Source of the DNA: an uncultured Lachnospiraceae bacterium | GTDB taxonomy: Bacteria; Bacillota; Clostridia; Lachnospirales; Lachnospiraceae | DNA: 60,705 bases | NCBI GenBank assembly: GCA_910584785.1 | Contig: CAJUDX010000013.1 | Location: 1-60,705 of the forward strand | Direction: 5' to 3' | In this document: positions 17,660 through 26,341 of the stretch, piece by piece | How the letters are laid out: each line of letters starts with the position of its first letter | How positions within the stretch are numbered: position 1 is the first letter of the stretch | Position numbers and translations under genes: made by a program | The notes under the pieces: generated by a model | Seen by the model: only the letters and a program-made list of their open reading frames with translations | Databases searched by the model: none | What the model was told of the DNA's origin: nothing

Positions 17660-19579
17660 TTATTCTTCGTTCGTTTGGTTTTCGGCTTTTTCTGTCATTG
17701 AGTCGCTTATTATCCCCATCACTTCCAGCCTGCGGATAATGGAATCGCTGTCAATTCCCAGGCTTTCCCGAAGAACGCTTACATTGCCATGTTCCACGTA
17801 AGCATCGGGCAATGCGATATTTACTGCCTTTACTTCGGGCATATGTTCATGTATCCATCCAGTTACCGGAAAGCCAAAGCCACCCTGTAAGACATTTTCC
17901 TCCAGGGTAACAATGGTCTTGTGGCGCTCTGCCAGGAAACGTACCAGTTCCTGGTCAAAAGGTTTAATAAACCGACCGTTGGCCAGGCTGCATAATATTC
18001 CCCGGTCGCGCAGCTTATTGCGGATATGTTCAGCCGTACTGACCATACTTCCTACAGCCAGAAGGGCAATTTCGGCCCCATTGCTGCTCTCATCATATAA
18101 AATTTCACCCTGACCGTAAACCATGGGAGAATGAAATTCTTTTAATCCCTGGTAAGCCTCTCCCCGCGGGTAGCGCACCGCCACCGGGCGGTTAAGCTTT
18201 AAGGCAAAGGCGAGCATCTCCTCCAGTTCCCACCAGTTTTTGGGCGCCATCACGGTCATATTGGGGATGCAGCTTAAAAAACTATAATCGAAAATTCCCT
18301 GATGCGTTTCCCCGTCGCTTCCCACAAGCCCTGCCCGATCGACGGCAAGTACCACAGGAAGTTCCTGGATGCAGATATCGTGAAGGATCTGATCAAAACC
18401 GCGCTGTAAAAAAGAAGAATACACCGCTACCACCGGCTTTAAGCCTGCTGCCGCCATCCCTGCTGCACTGGTTACAGCGTGTGCTTCAGCTATACCCACG
18501 TCAAAAAAACGGCGGGGGAATTTTTTAGCAAAACGGCAAAGACCCGTGCCGTCCGGCATAGCCGCCGTAACTGCCACAATCCGGGAATCCTCTTTTGCCA
18601 GCCTGCACAGGGCACGGGCAAACACATCGGTATAGTCGGGGTATTTCTTTTTGTTTAAAAACTCGCCGGTCTTTACATCGAAAGGTCCCACACCATGAAA
18701 TTTTGCCGGGTTCTTCTCTGCCGGAGCAAAGCCCCTGCCCTTTTTGGTCAATACATGCACCAGGACGGCATGATCCAGCTTCCGGGCTTCCAGCAGAGCT
18801 TTCTGCAGCTGGCGGATATCGTGTCCGTCCACCGGGCCTAAGTAGGTAATGCCCATATTTTCAAATAACATTCCGGGAATCAGCAGCTGCTTAATCCCGT
18901 TTTTCGTCCGCTTAATCCGGTCAATCATATTCTGGCCCCAGCCGGGTATGCGCTCTAAGGCATTTGCCACGTTTTTCTTTAAATCAATATAACCATCGCC
19001 GGTGCGGATTCCGTTCAGATAGCGGGACATTCCACCGACATTTTCGGAAATGGACATATTGTTATCATTTAGAACAATAATAAAATTTTTCTTTAGCCGG
19101 GCTGCATTGTTCAGCGCCTCATACGCCATGCCGCCGGTCAGCGCCCCATCCCCGATAATCGAAATAACACTGTAGTCCTCCCCCTGCAAATCCCGTCCCT
19201 GGGCAATGCCAAGACCTGCAGAGATTGATGTGGAGCTGTGTCCGGTATCAAAGGCATCATAGGAACTTTCTCTGCGCTTGGGAAACCCGCTAATCCCGCC
19301 GAACTGCCGCAAATCATCAAAAAGCTCTTTGCGCCCGCTTAAAATCTTATGGGTGTAGGACTGGTGCCCCACATCCCAGATCACCTTATCCCTGGGCAGA
19401 TCAAAGGCCAGATACAGGGCAATGGTCAGTTCCACCACGCCCAGGTTCGAGGCCAGATGCCCACCGGTACAGCTGATTTTCTCGATTAAAAATTCCCGGA
19501 TTTCCTCTGCAAGCAGGGCAAGTTCCTCCATATTTAAGTTCTTAATGGATGCGGCATCCTGAATTTTCTCTAAAATCAT
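17660..19579 (-). CDS. dxs: 1-deoxy-D-xylulose-5-phosphate synthase
   Basis: First step of the MEP isoprenoid pathway: thiamine-diphosphate-dependent joining of pyruvate and glyceraldehyde 3-phosphate. The TPP motif is IIGDGALTGGMAYEALNNAA through VLNDNNMSI. The transketolase pyrimidine domain and C-terminal domain follow. From the ATG at 19579, behind GGGGG, it is 639 residues and begins ILEKIQDAASIKNL as family members do. An upstream in-frame ATG at 19621 is possible but its ribosome site is spaced poorly. It follows ispA directly, so precursor and prenyl-chain synthesis are coupled. Confidence 0.94.
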   Translation of the reverse strand: MILEKIQDAASIKNLNMEELALLAEEIREFLIEKISCTGGHLASNLGVVELTIALYLAFDLPRDKVIWDVGHQSYTHKILSGRKELFDDLRQFGGISGFPKRRESSYDAFDTGHSSTSISAGLGIAQGRDLQGEDYSVISIIGDGALTGGMAYEALNNAARLKKNFIIVLNDNNMSISENVGGMSRYLNGIRTGDGYIDLKKNVANALERIPGWGQNMIDRIKRTKNGIKQLLIPGMLFENMGITYLGPVDGHDIRQLQKALLEARKLDHAVLVHVLTKKGRGFAPAEKNPAKFHGVGPFDVKTGEFLNKKKYPDYTDVFARALCRLAKEDSRIVAVTAAMPDGTGLCRFAKKFPRRFFDVGIAEAHAVTSAAGMAAAGLKPVVAVYSSFLQRGFDQILHDICIQELPVVLAVDRAGLVGSDGETHQGIFDYSFLSCIPNMTVMAPKNWWELEEMLAFALKLNRPVAVRYPRGEAYQGLKEFHSPMVYGQGEILYDESSNGAEIALLAVGSMVSTAEHIRNKLRDRGILCSLANGRFIKPFDQELVRFLAERHKTIVTLEENVLQGGFGFPVTGWIHEHMPEVKAVNIALPDAYVEHGNVSVLRESLGIDSDSIIRRLEVMGIISDSMTEKAENQTNEE

Positions 19580-19639
19580 AAGCTTTCCCCCTGTATCCTT
19601 CCGCTTGGGTTTTATCGCCATTCCAGGAGCAAAGCTCCT

Positions 19640-20530
19640 TTATTTTTCTCTGGTTATCAGCATAAGAATCAGCTTTTCCAAAAACACATTCGTCCCCGGC
19701 AATGCCCGGATTTCCCGCACAGCCTCATCCGATAAAGCTTTCACCTGTACCCTGGCGGCCTCTAATCCATTTAATGTGACATAAGTTGTTTTCTGGTTCT
19801 TTTCATCGCTCCCTACCGGCTTTCCCAAAACCTCCTGACTGCTGGTAATATCTAAAATATCATCCTGAATCTGAAACGCCAGTCCTATATTTAAGGCAAT
19901 CTGTGAAACCCTTTTTACATCTTCATCTCCTGCCCCCGCTAAAACTGCACCAATCATCATAGCGGCTTCCAGAAGCGCCCCTGTTTTCAAACGATAAATA
20001 AAATCTAACTGTTCCTCCAAAAGTGGCTGATTCGTCAGTTCCACATCCACTACCTGACCACCAATCATTCCGTAGATTCCTGTCTTTTCTGCCAGTATTC
20101 CAATCGCCCGCCCGGCACGTTCAGGATAAGCCGTGTGTAAAAAGGACTTTGCCGCCGTAGAAAATGCTTCCACTAGCAAAGCATCCCCGGTCAAAACCCC
20201 CATCGCCTCCCCAAACTCTGCCCAGGTACTTTTCTTCCCCCGGCGATACTCGTCATTATCCATGCAGGGCAAATCATCATGGATCAGTGAAGAAGTATGA
20301 ATCATCTCCAGCGCCGCCATAAACGGTTTTGCCTCCTGCAGTTCCCCGCCAAACAAGCGGCAGGTTTCCATTAACAGCAGAGGCCGTAGCCTTTTTCCTC
20401 CGGCATAAATACTGTAATTCATGGCTTCCATAATCCTCTTTTGAAGCCCGGTTTCTTCCGGCAGATAGTTCTGGATAATCTTTTCCGTCTCCTGTATCTT
20501 CTCCGCCAATACTCCCTTTATTTCCTCCAT
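19640..20530 (-). CDS. ispA: Polyprenyl (farnesyl/geranyl) diphosphate synthase
   Basis: 296-residue trans-prenyltransferase that condenses isopentenyl diphosphate with allylic diphosphates. The first aspartate-rich motif is HDDLPCMDND (D85-D93) and the second is QIQDDILD (D223-D227), both binding Mg-diphosphate. GGKRLRP (44-50) binds IPP. Met/Thr residues before the first motif fit a short-chain (C10-C15) product. It lies between xseB and dxs, the usual Firmicutes order. Confidence 0.92.
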   Translation of the reverse strand: MEEIKGVLAEKIQETEKIIQNYLPEETGLQKRIMEAMNYSIYAGGKRLRPLLLMETCRLFGGELQEAKPFMAALEMIHTSSLIHDDLPCMDNDEYRRGKKSTWAEFGEAMGVLTGDALLVEAFSTAAKSFLHTAYPERAGRAIGILAEKTGIYGMIGGQVVDVELTNQPLLEEQLDFIYRLKTGALLEAAMMIGAVLAGAGDEDVKRVSQIALNIGLAFQIQDDILDITSSQEVLGKPVGSDEKNQKTTYVTLNGLEAARVQVKALSDEAVREIRALPGTNVFLEKLILMLITREK

Positions 20531-20570
20531 GGTCCCTCCATCTTTATTTTAATCCCATATTTTTTCAAAA

Positions 20571-20647
20571 AAGCTTAGGTCAGGCGCTACCTCCGCCCGC
20601 TCTGTCAGGGCCACAGGGCCTATTGCCCTACCGTCTTACCTTAGCTT
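20571..20647. repeat. Imperfect hairpin in the xseB-ispA spacer
   Basis: AAGCTTAGGT (20571-20580) pairs with ACCTTAGCTT (20638-20647) with one mismatch. Inner GGCC/GGCC and AGGGC/GCCCT pairings are possible. The 192-nt gap separates two genes that are usually closely linked. There is no T-tract on either side. Confidence 0.4.
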
Positions 20648-20722
20648 ACAAATAGTTTAACCTGCCGAATAACCTGCCTAAACAAAAAACACATCAAACA
20701 CTGTATAAGAGAGCCTATTCCC

Positions 20723-21073
20723 CTACTGCCCCTCTTCCTCACTCAATATAAAAATCTGCTTTTCCACCTTATCAATCTGTGACGAACACTGCCTTACCAG
20801 CTTCATCCCCCGCGCAAAGTAACGAAAGGATTCTTCCAGAGAATTATCTGACTGCTCCAGCATATCTAAAAGGTTATCCAGTTCTTCAAAGGTTTCTTCT
20901 ATCGTTAATGGTTCTTCGTTTTGTGATTCTTTGTTTTGTGATTCTTTGTTTTGTGATTCTTTGTTTTGTGACTCTTCGTTTGAAAAAACATCTGTTTCTG
21001 TTAAAGCGTCTTTGTATTTCCCCTCACCAGCCAGACTTCTTTCCTCGACATTCTCTCTCATCAAATCTTCCAT
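20723..21073 (-). CDS. xseB: Exodeoxyribonuclease VII small subunit
   Basis: 116 residues. The conserved small-subunit helix region is TIEETFEELDNLLDMLEQSDNSLEES and later, with the FRYFARGMKLVRQC end. It partners XseA to degrade single-stranded DNA. Usual length is about 75-80 residues. The extra N-terminal 45 residues hold four copies of a five-residue repeat (NKESQ and variants) that belong to no known domain. The start overlaps the end of xseA by 13 nt, implying translational coupling. Confidence 0.88.
   Translation of the reverse strand: MEDLMRENVEERSLAGEGKYKDALTETDVFSNEESQNKESQNKESQNKESQNEEPLTIEETFEELDNLLDMLEQSDNSLEESFRYFARGMKLVRQCSSQIDKVEKQIFILSEEEGQ
20914..20978 (-). repeat. 15-bp tandem repeat inside xseB
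   Basis: Four near-identical 15-base units (plus-strand TTTGTTTTGTGATTC) encode the repeated NKESQ. The period is a multiple of three, so changes in copy number keep the frame. Confidence 0.85.
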
Positions 21074-22266
21074 CCTTCCTCAACCCGTGCCAGGATTTTT
21101 CCATCTCTGACCTGAATCGAAATCCGATCGCCCGATGACACCTGCCCGGCACTCAGTATGCGCTTTCCCTGTTCATCGGTTAAAAATCCAAAACCGCCGC
21201 TGATTTTCTCTAATGGAGACAATCCCTGCAGCCTTCCCGCCGCCAGAGCCAGCCGGTGTCTTGCTTCCTTTAGACGCTCGTCCATCTCCCGCATAAACCG
21301 GGCTTCAAAATCCGTAATTCTCTGCTGGTTCACCCGAAGTTCGTGCACCGGATCTTTTAGTTTTAAGCGAAACTGATACTGCTCCAGCCTTGCCCTCTCC
21401 TGCTGGAGTTTTCTCTCCATCCCAATCTGCAGTGCTGAAACATAACCCTCTATTTCCCGCTGAAACTGTCGGTAATCAAAGACTGCCAGTTCCGCTGCCG
21501 CCGAAGGCGTAGGCGCCCGAAGATCCGCCACGTAGTCCGCGATAGTCACATCCGTTTCATGCCCGACTGCAGAAATAACTGGTATAGAACAGTCAAAAAT
21601 TGCCCTGGCAACCATTTCTTCATTAAAAGCCCAGAGATCCTCAATGGAACCCCCGCCGCGCCCCACAATTATCACATCCACTCCCAAAGTATCCAGGGTG
21701 CGGATTCCCTCAGCAATACTGTATTTTGCCTGCTCCCCCTGCACCAGGGCCGGGTAAAGAACAAGCTGTACGTAAGGATTCCTCCTTGCCGAAATATTCA
21801 TTATATCCCTGATCGCCGCTCCGGTCGGCGCAGTCACGATACCGATAACCCTGGCATAGCAGGGAATGGGCTGCTTATACTCCGGCGAAAACATGCCCAT
21901 CTCTTCCAGTTCTTCCTTAAGCTGCTGGAAACGCAGGAATAAATCCCCTTTTCCTTCCCGCTTAATCTCCTTTGCATAGAGCTGGTATTTTCCATCCCGC
22001 TCATACACATCCACTGATCCGGAAACAATAACCTGCTGACCTTCCTCCAACCGAAAAGAAAGGCCCACCCGCTGACTGGCAAACATCACCGCGGACAATG
22101 TGCCCTTCCCATCCTTTAATGTAAAATAAATATGACCGGAAGAATGGTATTTACAGTTGGAAACCTCTCCCTTGATGGAAATGCGGCTCAGGGCATAATC
22201 CTGGACGAACATGTTCTTAATATACGTATTGACCTGAGAAACCGTATATATACCTGTATTTGCCAT
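21061..22266 (-). CDS. xseA: Exodeoxyribonuclease VII large subunit
   Basis: 401 residues. An N-terminal OB-fold (ISIKGEVSNCKYHSSGHIYFTL) is followed by the catalytic domain with GRGGGSIEDLWAFNEE and DLRAPTPSAAAEL, both hallmarks of XseA. A coiled-coil region rich in Gln/Arg follows, then a short C-terminal segment. With XseB it forms the exonuclease VII complex used in repair. It starts 2 nt after the nusB stop and overlaps xseB, so all three are one operon. Confidence 0.94.
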   Translation of the reverse strand: MANTGIYTVSQVNTYIKNMFVQDYALSRISIKGEVSNCKYHSSGHIYFTLKDGKGTLSAVMFASQRVGLSFRLEEGQQVIVSGSVDVYERDGKYQLYAKEIKREGKGDLFLRFQQLKEELEEMGMFSPEYKQPIPCYARVIGIVTAPTGAAIRDIMNISARRNPYVQLVLYPALVQGEQAKYSIAEGIRTLDTLGVDVIIVGRGGGSIEDLWAFNEEMVARAIFDCSIPVISAVGHETDVTIADYVADLRAPTPSAAAELAVFDYRQFQREIEGYVSALQIGMERKLQQERARLEQYQFRLKLKDPVHELRVNQQRITDFEARFMREMDERLKEARHRLALAAGRLQGLSPLEKISGGFGFLTDEQGKRILSAGQVSSGDRISIQVRDGKILARVEEGWKI

Positions 22267-22268
22267 CT

Positions 22269-22721
22269 TTACACCATCTTTGCCAAAATCCCGTTAATAA
22301 ACCCGGAAGAATCCTTGCCGCCAAACTTCTTGGCAAGCTCCACGGCCTCATTAATAGCTACTTTTTCGGGAATTTCCACATCGTATTTCATCTCATAAAC
22401 AGCCAGGCGAAGAATGGTCAGTTCCACCTTTCCCATCCGCTTTGTCCGCCAGCCTTCCGCTACCTTATTAATCCGCTCGTCTAAAGGGGAAATCTCCTGG
22501 ATAATCCGCAGAACTTTGGCTGTCAGTTCTTCCCTGTCCTCCGGCTTTGCCACCATGCGGTGAATTACTTCGGCATCGCCCTCCGGGCCTTCTTCCTCCT
22601 CGTCAAGCATAAGAAAATAATTCTCCATCTGCCCGGAAAGTTCCCCGGCGGTATAAAAATCTACACAAAACAGCATTTTAAAGCAATGCTCTCTCATTTC
22701 TCTTCTGGTCATTCTGCCCAT
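22269..22721 (-). CDS. nusB: Transcription antitermination factor NusB
   Basis: 150 residues from an ATG behind AGGAGGAATATA. It begins with the characteristic TRREMREHCFKMLF and shows helical NusB repeats through VAINEAVELAKKFGGKDSSGFINGIL. NusB with NusE (S10) binds boxA RNA to allow rRNA antitermination. It heads the nusB-xseA-xseB-ispA-dxs run. The start further upstream in frame (22787) has no ribosome site. Confidence 0.93.
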   Translation of the reverse strand: MGRMTRREMREHCFKMLFCVDFYTAGELSGQMENYFLMLDEEEEGPEGDAEVIHRMVAKPEDREELTAKVLRIIQEISPLDERINKVAEGWRTKRMGKVELTILRLAVYEMKYDVEIPEKVAINEAVELAKKFGGKDSSGFINGILAKMV

Positions 22722-22820
22722 TATATTCCTCCTGCATCGCAAGCAGTAAAACCTTTCCCTGCCCACGCAACGATTACCTGAAAACACATCGCCAATCTGA
22801 CGATTCTATTAGTTTGTGTT

Positions 22821-22849
22821 ATTATAGCAAATTTACCTATGTTATACAA
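22821..22849 (-). promoter_or_regulatory. Sigma-A promoter of the nusB operon
   Basis: On the minus strand TTGTAT (22844-22849), a 17-nt spacer, then TATAAT (22821-22826) preceded by TGC, an extended -10. It lies about 100 nt before the nusB ATG. Confidence 0.7.
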
Positions 22850-22881
22850 CCAAAAACGACAGAGAAATTCGGCAGGGCAAT

Positions 22882-22926
22882 AAAAAAGGCAGATTATCCC
22901 CTCTTCCTCAGGAATCCTGCCTTTTT
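22882..22926 (-). terminator. Rho-independent terminator after asp23
   Basis: On the minus strand AAAAAGGCAGGATT pairs with AATCTGCCTTTTTT around a short loop, followed by TTTTTTATT. It separates the asp23 transcript from the nusB promoter. Confidence 0.8.
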
Positions 22927-22935
22927 CCGTCTTTT

Positions 22936-23060
22936 CTGTTTACATTGAAGGTTCGCCATCGATTAGGCGGCACTAATTCAGGTATTCCAAGTGCGCCCCG
23001 TTAACTTTCATTCATGGCGCTGCACTCACTCGTGGGCGCATGATGGTTTACTGTGCCGCT
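22936..23060 (+). repeat. Diverged copy of dispersed repeat R2
   Basis: Shares GATTAGGCGG, TTCAGGTATTCCAAGTGCGCC and GTGGGCGCATGAnGGTTTACTGT with the array at 32476-32758. The long hairpin arms TGCGCCC and GGGCGCA are kept, although the loop sequence differs. The stop codon of asp23 (23048-23050) lies inside the right end of the repeat. Confidence 0.8.
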
Positions 23061-23434
23061 TCCATGTTCACTCCGGCGATTTTAATATTAATGTCCAGAA
23101 CGGATAAGCCTGTCATATTTTCAATCGCAGACTTTACCCGATCCTGCACGGCTTCGCTGACTTCAGGAATATTATAGCCGTAAGTTAAGTTCAGGGAAAG
23201 GTCTACCGATACATGATCCTCGGTTACGTCCACCTTAACTCCCTTCGACAAGTTCTTCATACCCAGCTTTCCAACCAGTTCATTCGTAATATTCCCAGCC
23301 ATGGAATCCACGCCGTCCACCTCGGTAGCCGCCAGCCCGGCGATAATTGCCACAACCTCATCGGCAATCTGAACCTCGCCCAGTTTATCCTTTTCATATA
23401 CTTTATGTGTGCTTCGATTCTCTGTTTCTGCCAC
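23048..23434 (-). CDS. Asp23/Gls24 family envelope stress protein
   Basis: 128 residues from a GTG start behind GGCAGGAGGTAAGATT. The Asp23 domain shows VQIADEVVAIIAGLAATEVDGV, then VKVDVTEDHVSVDLSLNLTYGYNIPEV and VQDRVKSAIENMTGLSVLDINI. Family members are abundant cytoplasmic or membrane-associated proteins linked to cell-envelope homeostasis. In clostridia a copy usually precedes nusB, as here. A TATAAT with upstream TGC lies at 23500-23505 on the minus strand. The last codons fall in the edge of repeat R2. Confidence 0.88.
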   Translation of the reverse strand: MAETENRSTHKVYEKDKLGEVQIADEVVAIIAGLAATEVDGVDSMAGNITNELVGKLGMKNLSKGVKVDVTEDHVSVDLSLNLTYGYNIPEVSEAVQDRVKSAIENMTGLSVLDINIKIAGVNMEAAQ

Positions 23435-23669
23435 AATCTTACCTCCTGCCTGATGCAAAATAAATGCAGATACCTGCTTTCTGCCCTGATTCTTTCTTCA
23501 TTATAGCAGATGAAAAAGTATTTGAAAAGGGTATTTCTTTTTTTTGCATAGTATGCTATACTTTTCATTGCTGTTCACATGTTCACAAGCAGTCATGCCA
23601 CCATAATTGAATGTCTGCTGGGTGCACAAAGATACATAGTATAAAAAACAAAAAGGAAGTGTCAAAACC

Positions 23670-24890
23670 ATGAAAGAAAATAAAGGCTGGTTTCTTCGCT
23701 GGCCCTGGAACGTAATCCTCTATCTCCTGCTGTTTTTGGTTCTGCGTCTTTTTGCCGTTCCCATCATCCTTATTCTGATGCGGATTCAGCAAAAAAACAA
23801 TCCCCATGGGGTATCGGAGGGCTATTGTTTAAATCGTACCCGAAAACGGCTTATGTGGCTGATTTGGGCACTGCTGGTACTAACCGTGTCGGCAGTGCTG
23901 TTTTTCATGCTAAAAATAGGATTGGAGCAGGATCGAACCTATTGGGAAACCATGGACTATGTGACCCTGGCTGTCTGCGGTATCGGTGGCCCGCTTTTGC
24001 TTATCGTCGGACTTTACCTGGGCTATATCGCCGTCCGGGACACATTTTTCCCGGAAAAAAGCGCCCTGGCGCAGTCCATCCGAAACCAGCTGCCCTATCC
24101 CGACGAAGCCCCGCCGGTGGACGAACTTTTTTCCATGGTTGATGCGGATTTAAAGGAAAATGCACAATGGTTCGGTCCGGTGGGCATTGGCAGAGAATGG
24201 GTTTTAGGCGACATGGTGAATAGAATCGATCGCATCCGGGGTATCTTCGTGGTCAATGAGCTTCATCAGCACCACACCCAAACCGGCACCCGCACCAGCC
24301 GCAACCTGGAACTGGTCTTAATTGACGACCGCTGGCAGCGAAACATTACCAGCTTTAGAAATCTGAACGATCTGCAGGCAGCCGCCGACTGCCTGGCTCT
24401 TAGGGTTCCCTATGCACAGCGGGGTTCGGGAAGCGCAGGAAGTACCTTCTGGAGCATGGATGAAATTTCACGGGAAAATTTCAATCGGGAGTTTCGCCAA
24501 AAGCAAAGTCTCCACGCCTCGCAGCAGCTAACCCAGGAAGCTCTGACAGGTGGCCCCCAGGATATGATTCTTTTGCAGGTCAATGGTCAGGTAACGTCCC
24601 GCGTCACCCAGGCCCTGGTTGATGAGCAGCTTCGATTATGCCTGCTGCAGGGACAAGGTTCTTTTTCCCTGACCCCGAACCATCCAATAGAAACAGGAAA
24701 TCAAAGCTTTCAAAGCCTGCATGTTTCGGTTTCGGAAGGAACGATTTGGCTTCTGGCAGAGCACCAAAACCATCCCGGCTCAGGGCTGACTAAGGCAGTG
24801 CAGGAACGTGAAGCCAGAGATGTACTCTCTGCCTGGCTTTACCGGAAAGCACCGGATACCTCTTTCTGGACACCGAAAGCCAGAAAATAA
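23670..24890 (+). CDS. Membrane protein of unknown function
   Basis: 406 residues, behind GGAAGTG. Three hydrophobic segments occur in the first 120 residues (VILYLLLFLVLRLFAVPIIL, LMWLIWALLVLTVSAVLFFML, LAVCGIGGPLLLIVGLYLGYI). A cytoplasmic-type domain of about 280 residues follows, with no motif I recognise. A weak Arg-rich MQ(N)NN region and a QITSFRNLNDLQAA stretch suggest an alpha/beta fold. An extended -10 TGCTATACT at 23544-23552 may be its promoter. A Sel1-repeat gene follows 62 nt later on the same strand, so the two may act together. A remnant of the R1 left end (ACTGTTCACATGTTCACA-like) lies upstream near 23571. Confidence 0.7.
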   Translation: MKENKGWFLRWPWNVILYLLLFLVLRLFAVPIILILMRIQQKNNPHGVSEGYCLNRTRKRLMWLIWALLVLTVSAVLFFMLKIGLEQDRTYWETMDYVTLAVCGIGGPLLLIVGLYLGYIAVRDTFFPEKSALAQSIRNQLPYPDEAPPVDELFSMVDADLKENAQWFGPVGIGREWVLGDMVNRIDRIRGIFVVNELHQHHTQTGTRTSRNLELVLIDDRWQRNITSFRNLNDLQAAADCLALRVPYAQRGSGSAGSTFWSMDEISRENFNREFRQKQSLHASQQLTQEALTGGPQDMILLQVNGQVTSRVTQALVDEQLRLCLLQGQGSFSLTPNHPIETGNQSFQSLHVSVSEGTIWLLAEHQNHPGSGLTKAVQEREARDVLSAWLYRKAPDTSFWTPKARK

Positions 24891-24952
24891 ATATCAATGA
24901 AAAATATAAATAAATTAAAGAAACGATTAAGCAGAAAAGGAGAAAAGCTATT

Positions 24953-26203
24953 ATGGCAGCAAGTTTAAGCAATGAAGTCAAACAGGCGCTTGAGGATATT
25001 TACTATAATGAGCGCACCGGTCGGGGCAGGGAAGCCCTTGCCCTGCTGGAAAGGGCTTCCGCAGCCGGGGACGGGGATGCCACCTGTGTTCTCGCCCGGT
25101 GCTACTGCGGAAGGCAGTATGTATGGGCAGGTCACGGTTTTCCCGAGGATGACCATAAAGCCGTCCGCTATCTTCACAAATCGGTAGAACAGGGCAGCGC
25201 TCTGGGCGTTTTAGTCGCCCTGCGCTCCGGGGAGCTCACCCCTTCGGTACAAAAAAAGATGCCCTTTAAAAACCTGCAGGAGGCCATGGATGAAGCATTG
25301 GCACTGGCAGAAAGCGGGGACGCCTTCTCTCAGTATGTGGTAGCTAATTCCTACTTCTGGTGGGACTTTTTAAGCATCCAGAACAAGGACGCGGATTCCT
25401 TCCCCAGCCATGAACAGTTTAAAGCATACTTAAAGGAAAACATCTCCAAGTGTGAGGACTGGTTCTGGAAAGCGTTCCGGGGCGGGATGTATTTTGCAGC
25501 CAATAACCTGAATAAATATTACCGGGAAGGCGACGAAGATATTATTGCCCCCCAGCCGGAAAAGGCCAGGGATCTCTATAAGATTGGCGCTGAAGCCGGG
25601 CACCCCATTATGCAGGCTATTCACGCCGATGATTTAAGCGAAGCGGGCCGGAAGGAAGAAGCACTTCACTGGTATAAAAAAGCTGCTGAAGGCGGTCATC
25701 CGGGAGCCTGGTACGATGTGGGCCGCTGCTATTTCACCGGGGAAGGTACAGACCAGAATGATACCTATGCCGTGCAGTGCTTTGAAAAAGAGCTGGAAAA
25801 AAACCCCATCCACGAAGGCTCCTGCAACCTTCTGGGCAAAGCCTATTTCTTTGGACGGGGTGTTTTGACGGACTATGCAAAAGCCTATCACCTTCTCTAC
25901 ACGGCTTATGACCGCCAGCAAAGCACCTGGGGCACGTTTTACCTGGCAAAATGCGCCTTTAACGGTCTGGGAACCCCCCAGGATTACGGCAAAGCTTTGG
26001 AGTTTATCCGAAAAATGACCTTTGAAAATCCGGAAGCAGACTATATGCAGGGCTACATCTATGCCCGGGGTCTGGGCGGCGTGCCGGAGGATATTAAAAA
26101 AGGTGTGGAACTTCTCAAAAAAGCCGGAAACCTCCCGGAAGCCAAGGAGGAACTTCTGCACTACAAAAAGACCCTTTTCGGCAAATGGGTAAGACGAAGC
26201 TGA
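24953..26203 (+). CDS. Sel1-like repeat (TPR-like) protein
   Basis: 416 residues, no signal peptide or membrane segment, so probably cytoplasmic. At least six Sel1 repeats are visible, for example ALLERASAAGDGDATCVLARCY, EALHWYKKAAEGGHPGAWYDVGRCYF and DYGKALEFIRK. Sel1 repeats form helical solenoids that bind partner proteins. The start is behind AAAAGGAG. It follows the unknown membrane protein, and an adaptor role for it is an inference. A shared hairpin lies after its stop. Confidence 0.85.
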   Translation: MAASLSNEVKQALEDIYYNERTGRGREALALLERASAAGDGDATCVLARCYCGRQYVWAGHGFPEDDHKAVRYLHKSVEQGSALGVLVALRSGELTPSVQKKMPFKNLQEAMDEALALAESGDAFSQYVVANSYFWWDFLSIQNKDADSFPSHEQFKAYLKENISKCEDWFWKAFRGGMYFAANNLNKYYREGDEDIIAPQPEKARDLYKIGAEAGHPIMQAIHADDLSEAGRKEEALHWYKKAAEGGHPGAWYDVGRCYFTGEGTDQNDTYAVQCFEKELEKNPIHEGSCNLLGKAYFFGRGVLTDYAKAYHLLYTAYDRQQSTWGTFYLAKCAFNGLGTPQDYGKALEFIRKMTFENPEADYMQGYIYARGLGGVPEDIKKGVELLKKAGNLPEAKEELLHYKKTLFGKWVRRS

Positions 26204-26232
26204 ACCTGAGCCAAACCTAAGCTGAACCATTG

Positions 26233-26303
26233 GAAAAAACACCGGGAAAGAGGCAGCTGCAGTAAGTTTATCTATTTTTCTCTTAATGCAGAAACCTCTT
26301 TCC
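26233..26303 (-). terminator. Terminator between convergent genes
   Basis: GGAAAGAGG (26245-26253) pairs with CCTCTTTCC (26295-26303), and CTGCAGTAAG with CTTAATGCAG inside. Read on the minus strand the hairpin is followed by CGGTGTTTTTT, so it mainly serves the methyltransferase gene. Confidence 0.65.
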
Positions 26304-26341
26304 TGACTATTCATTCAGGACTTATCGGTGATTTGCCGCCT

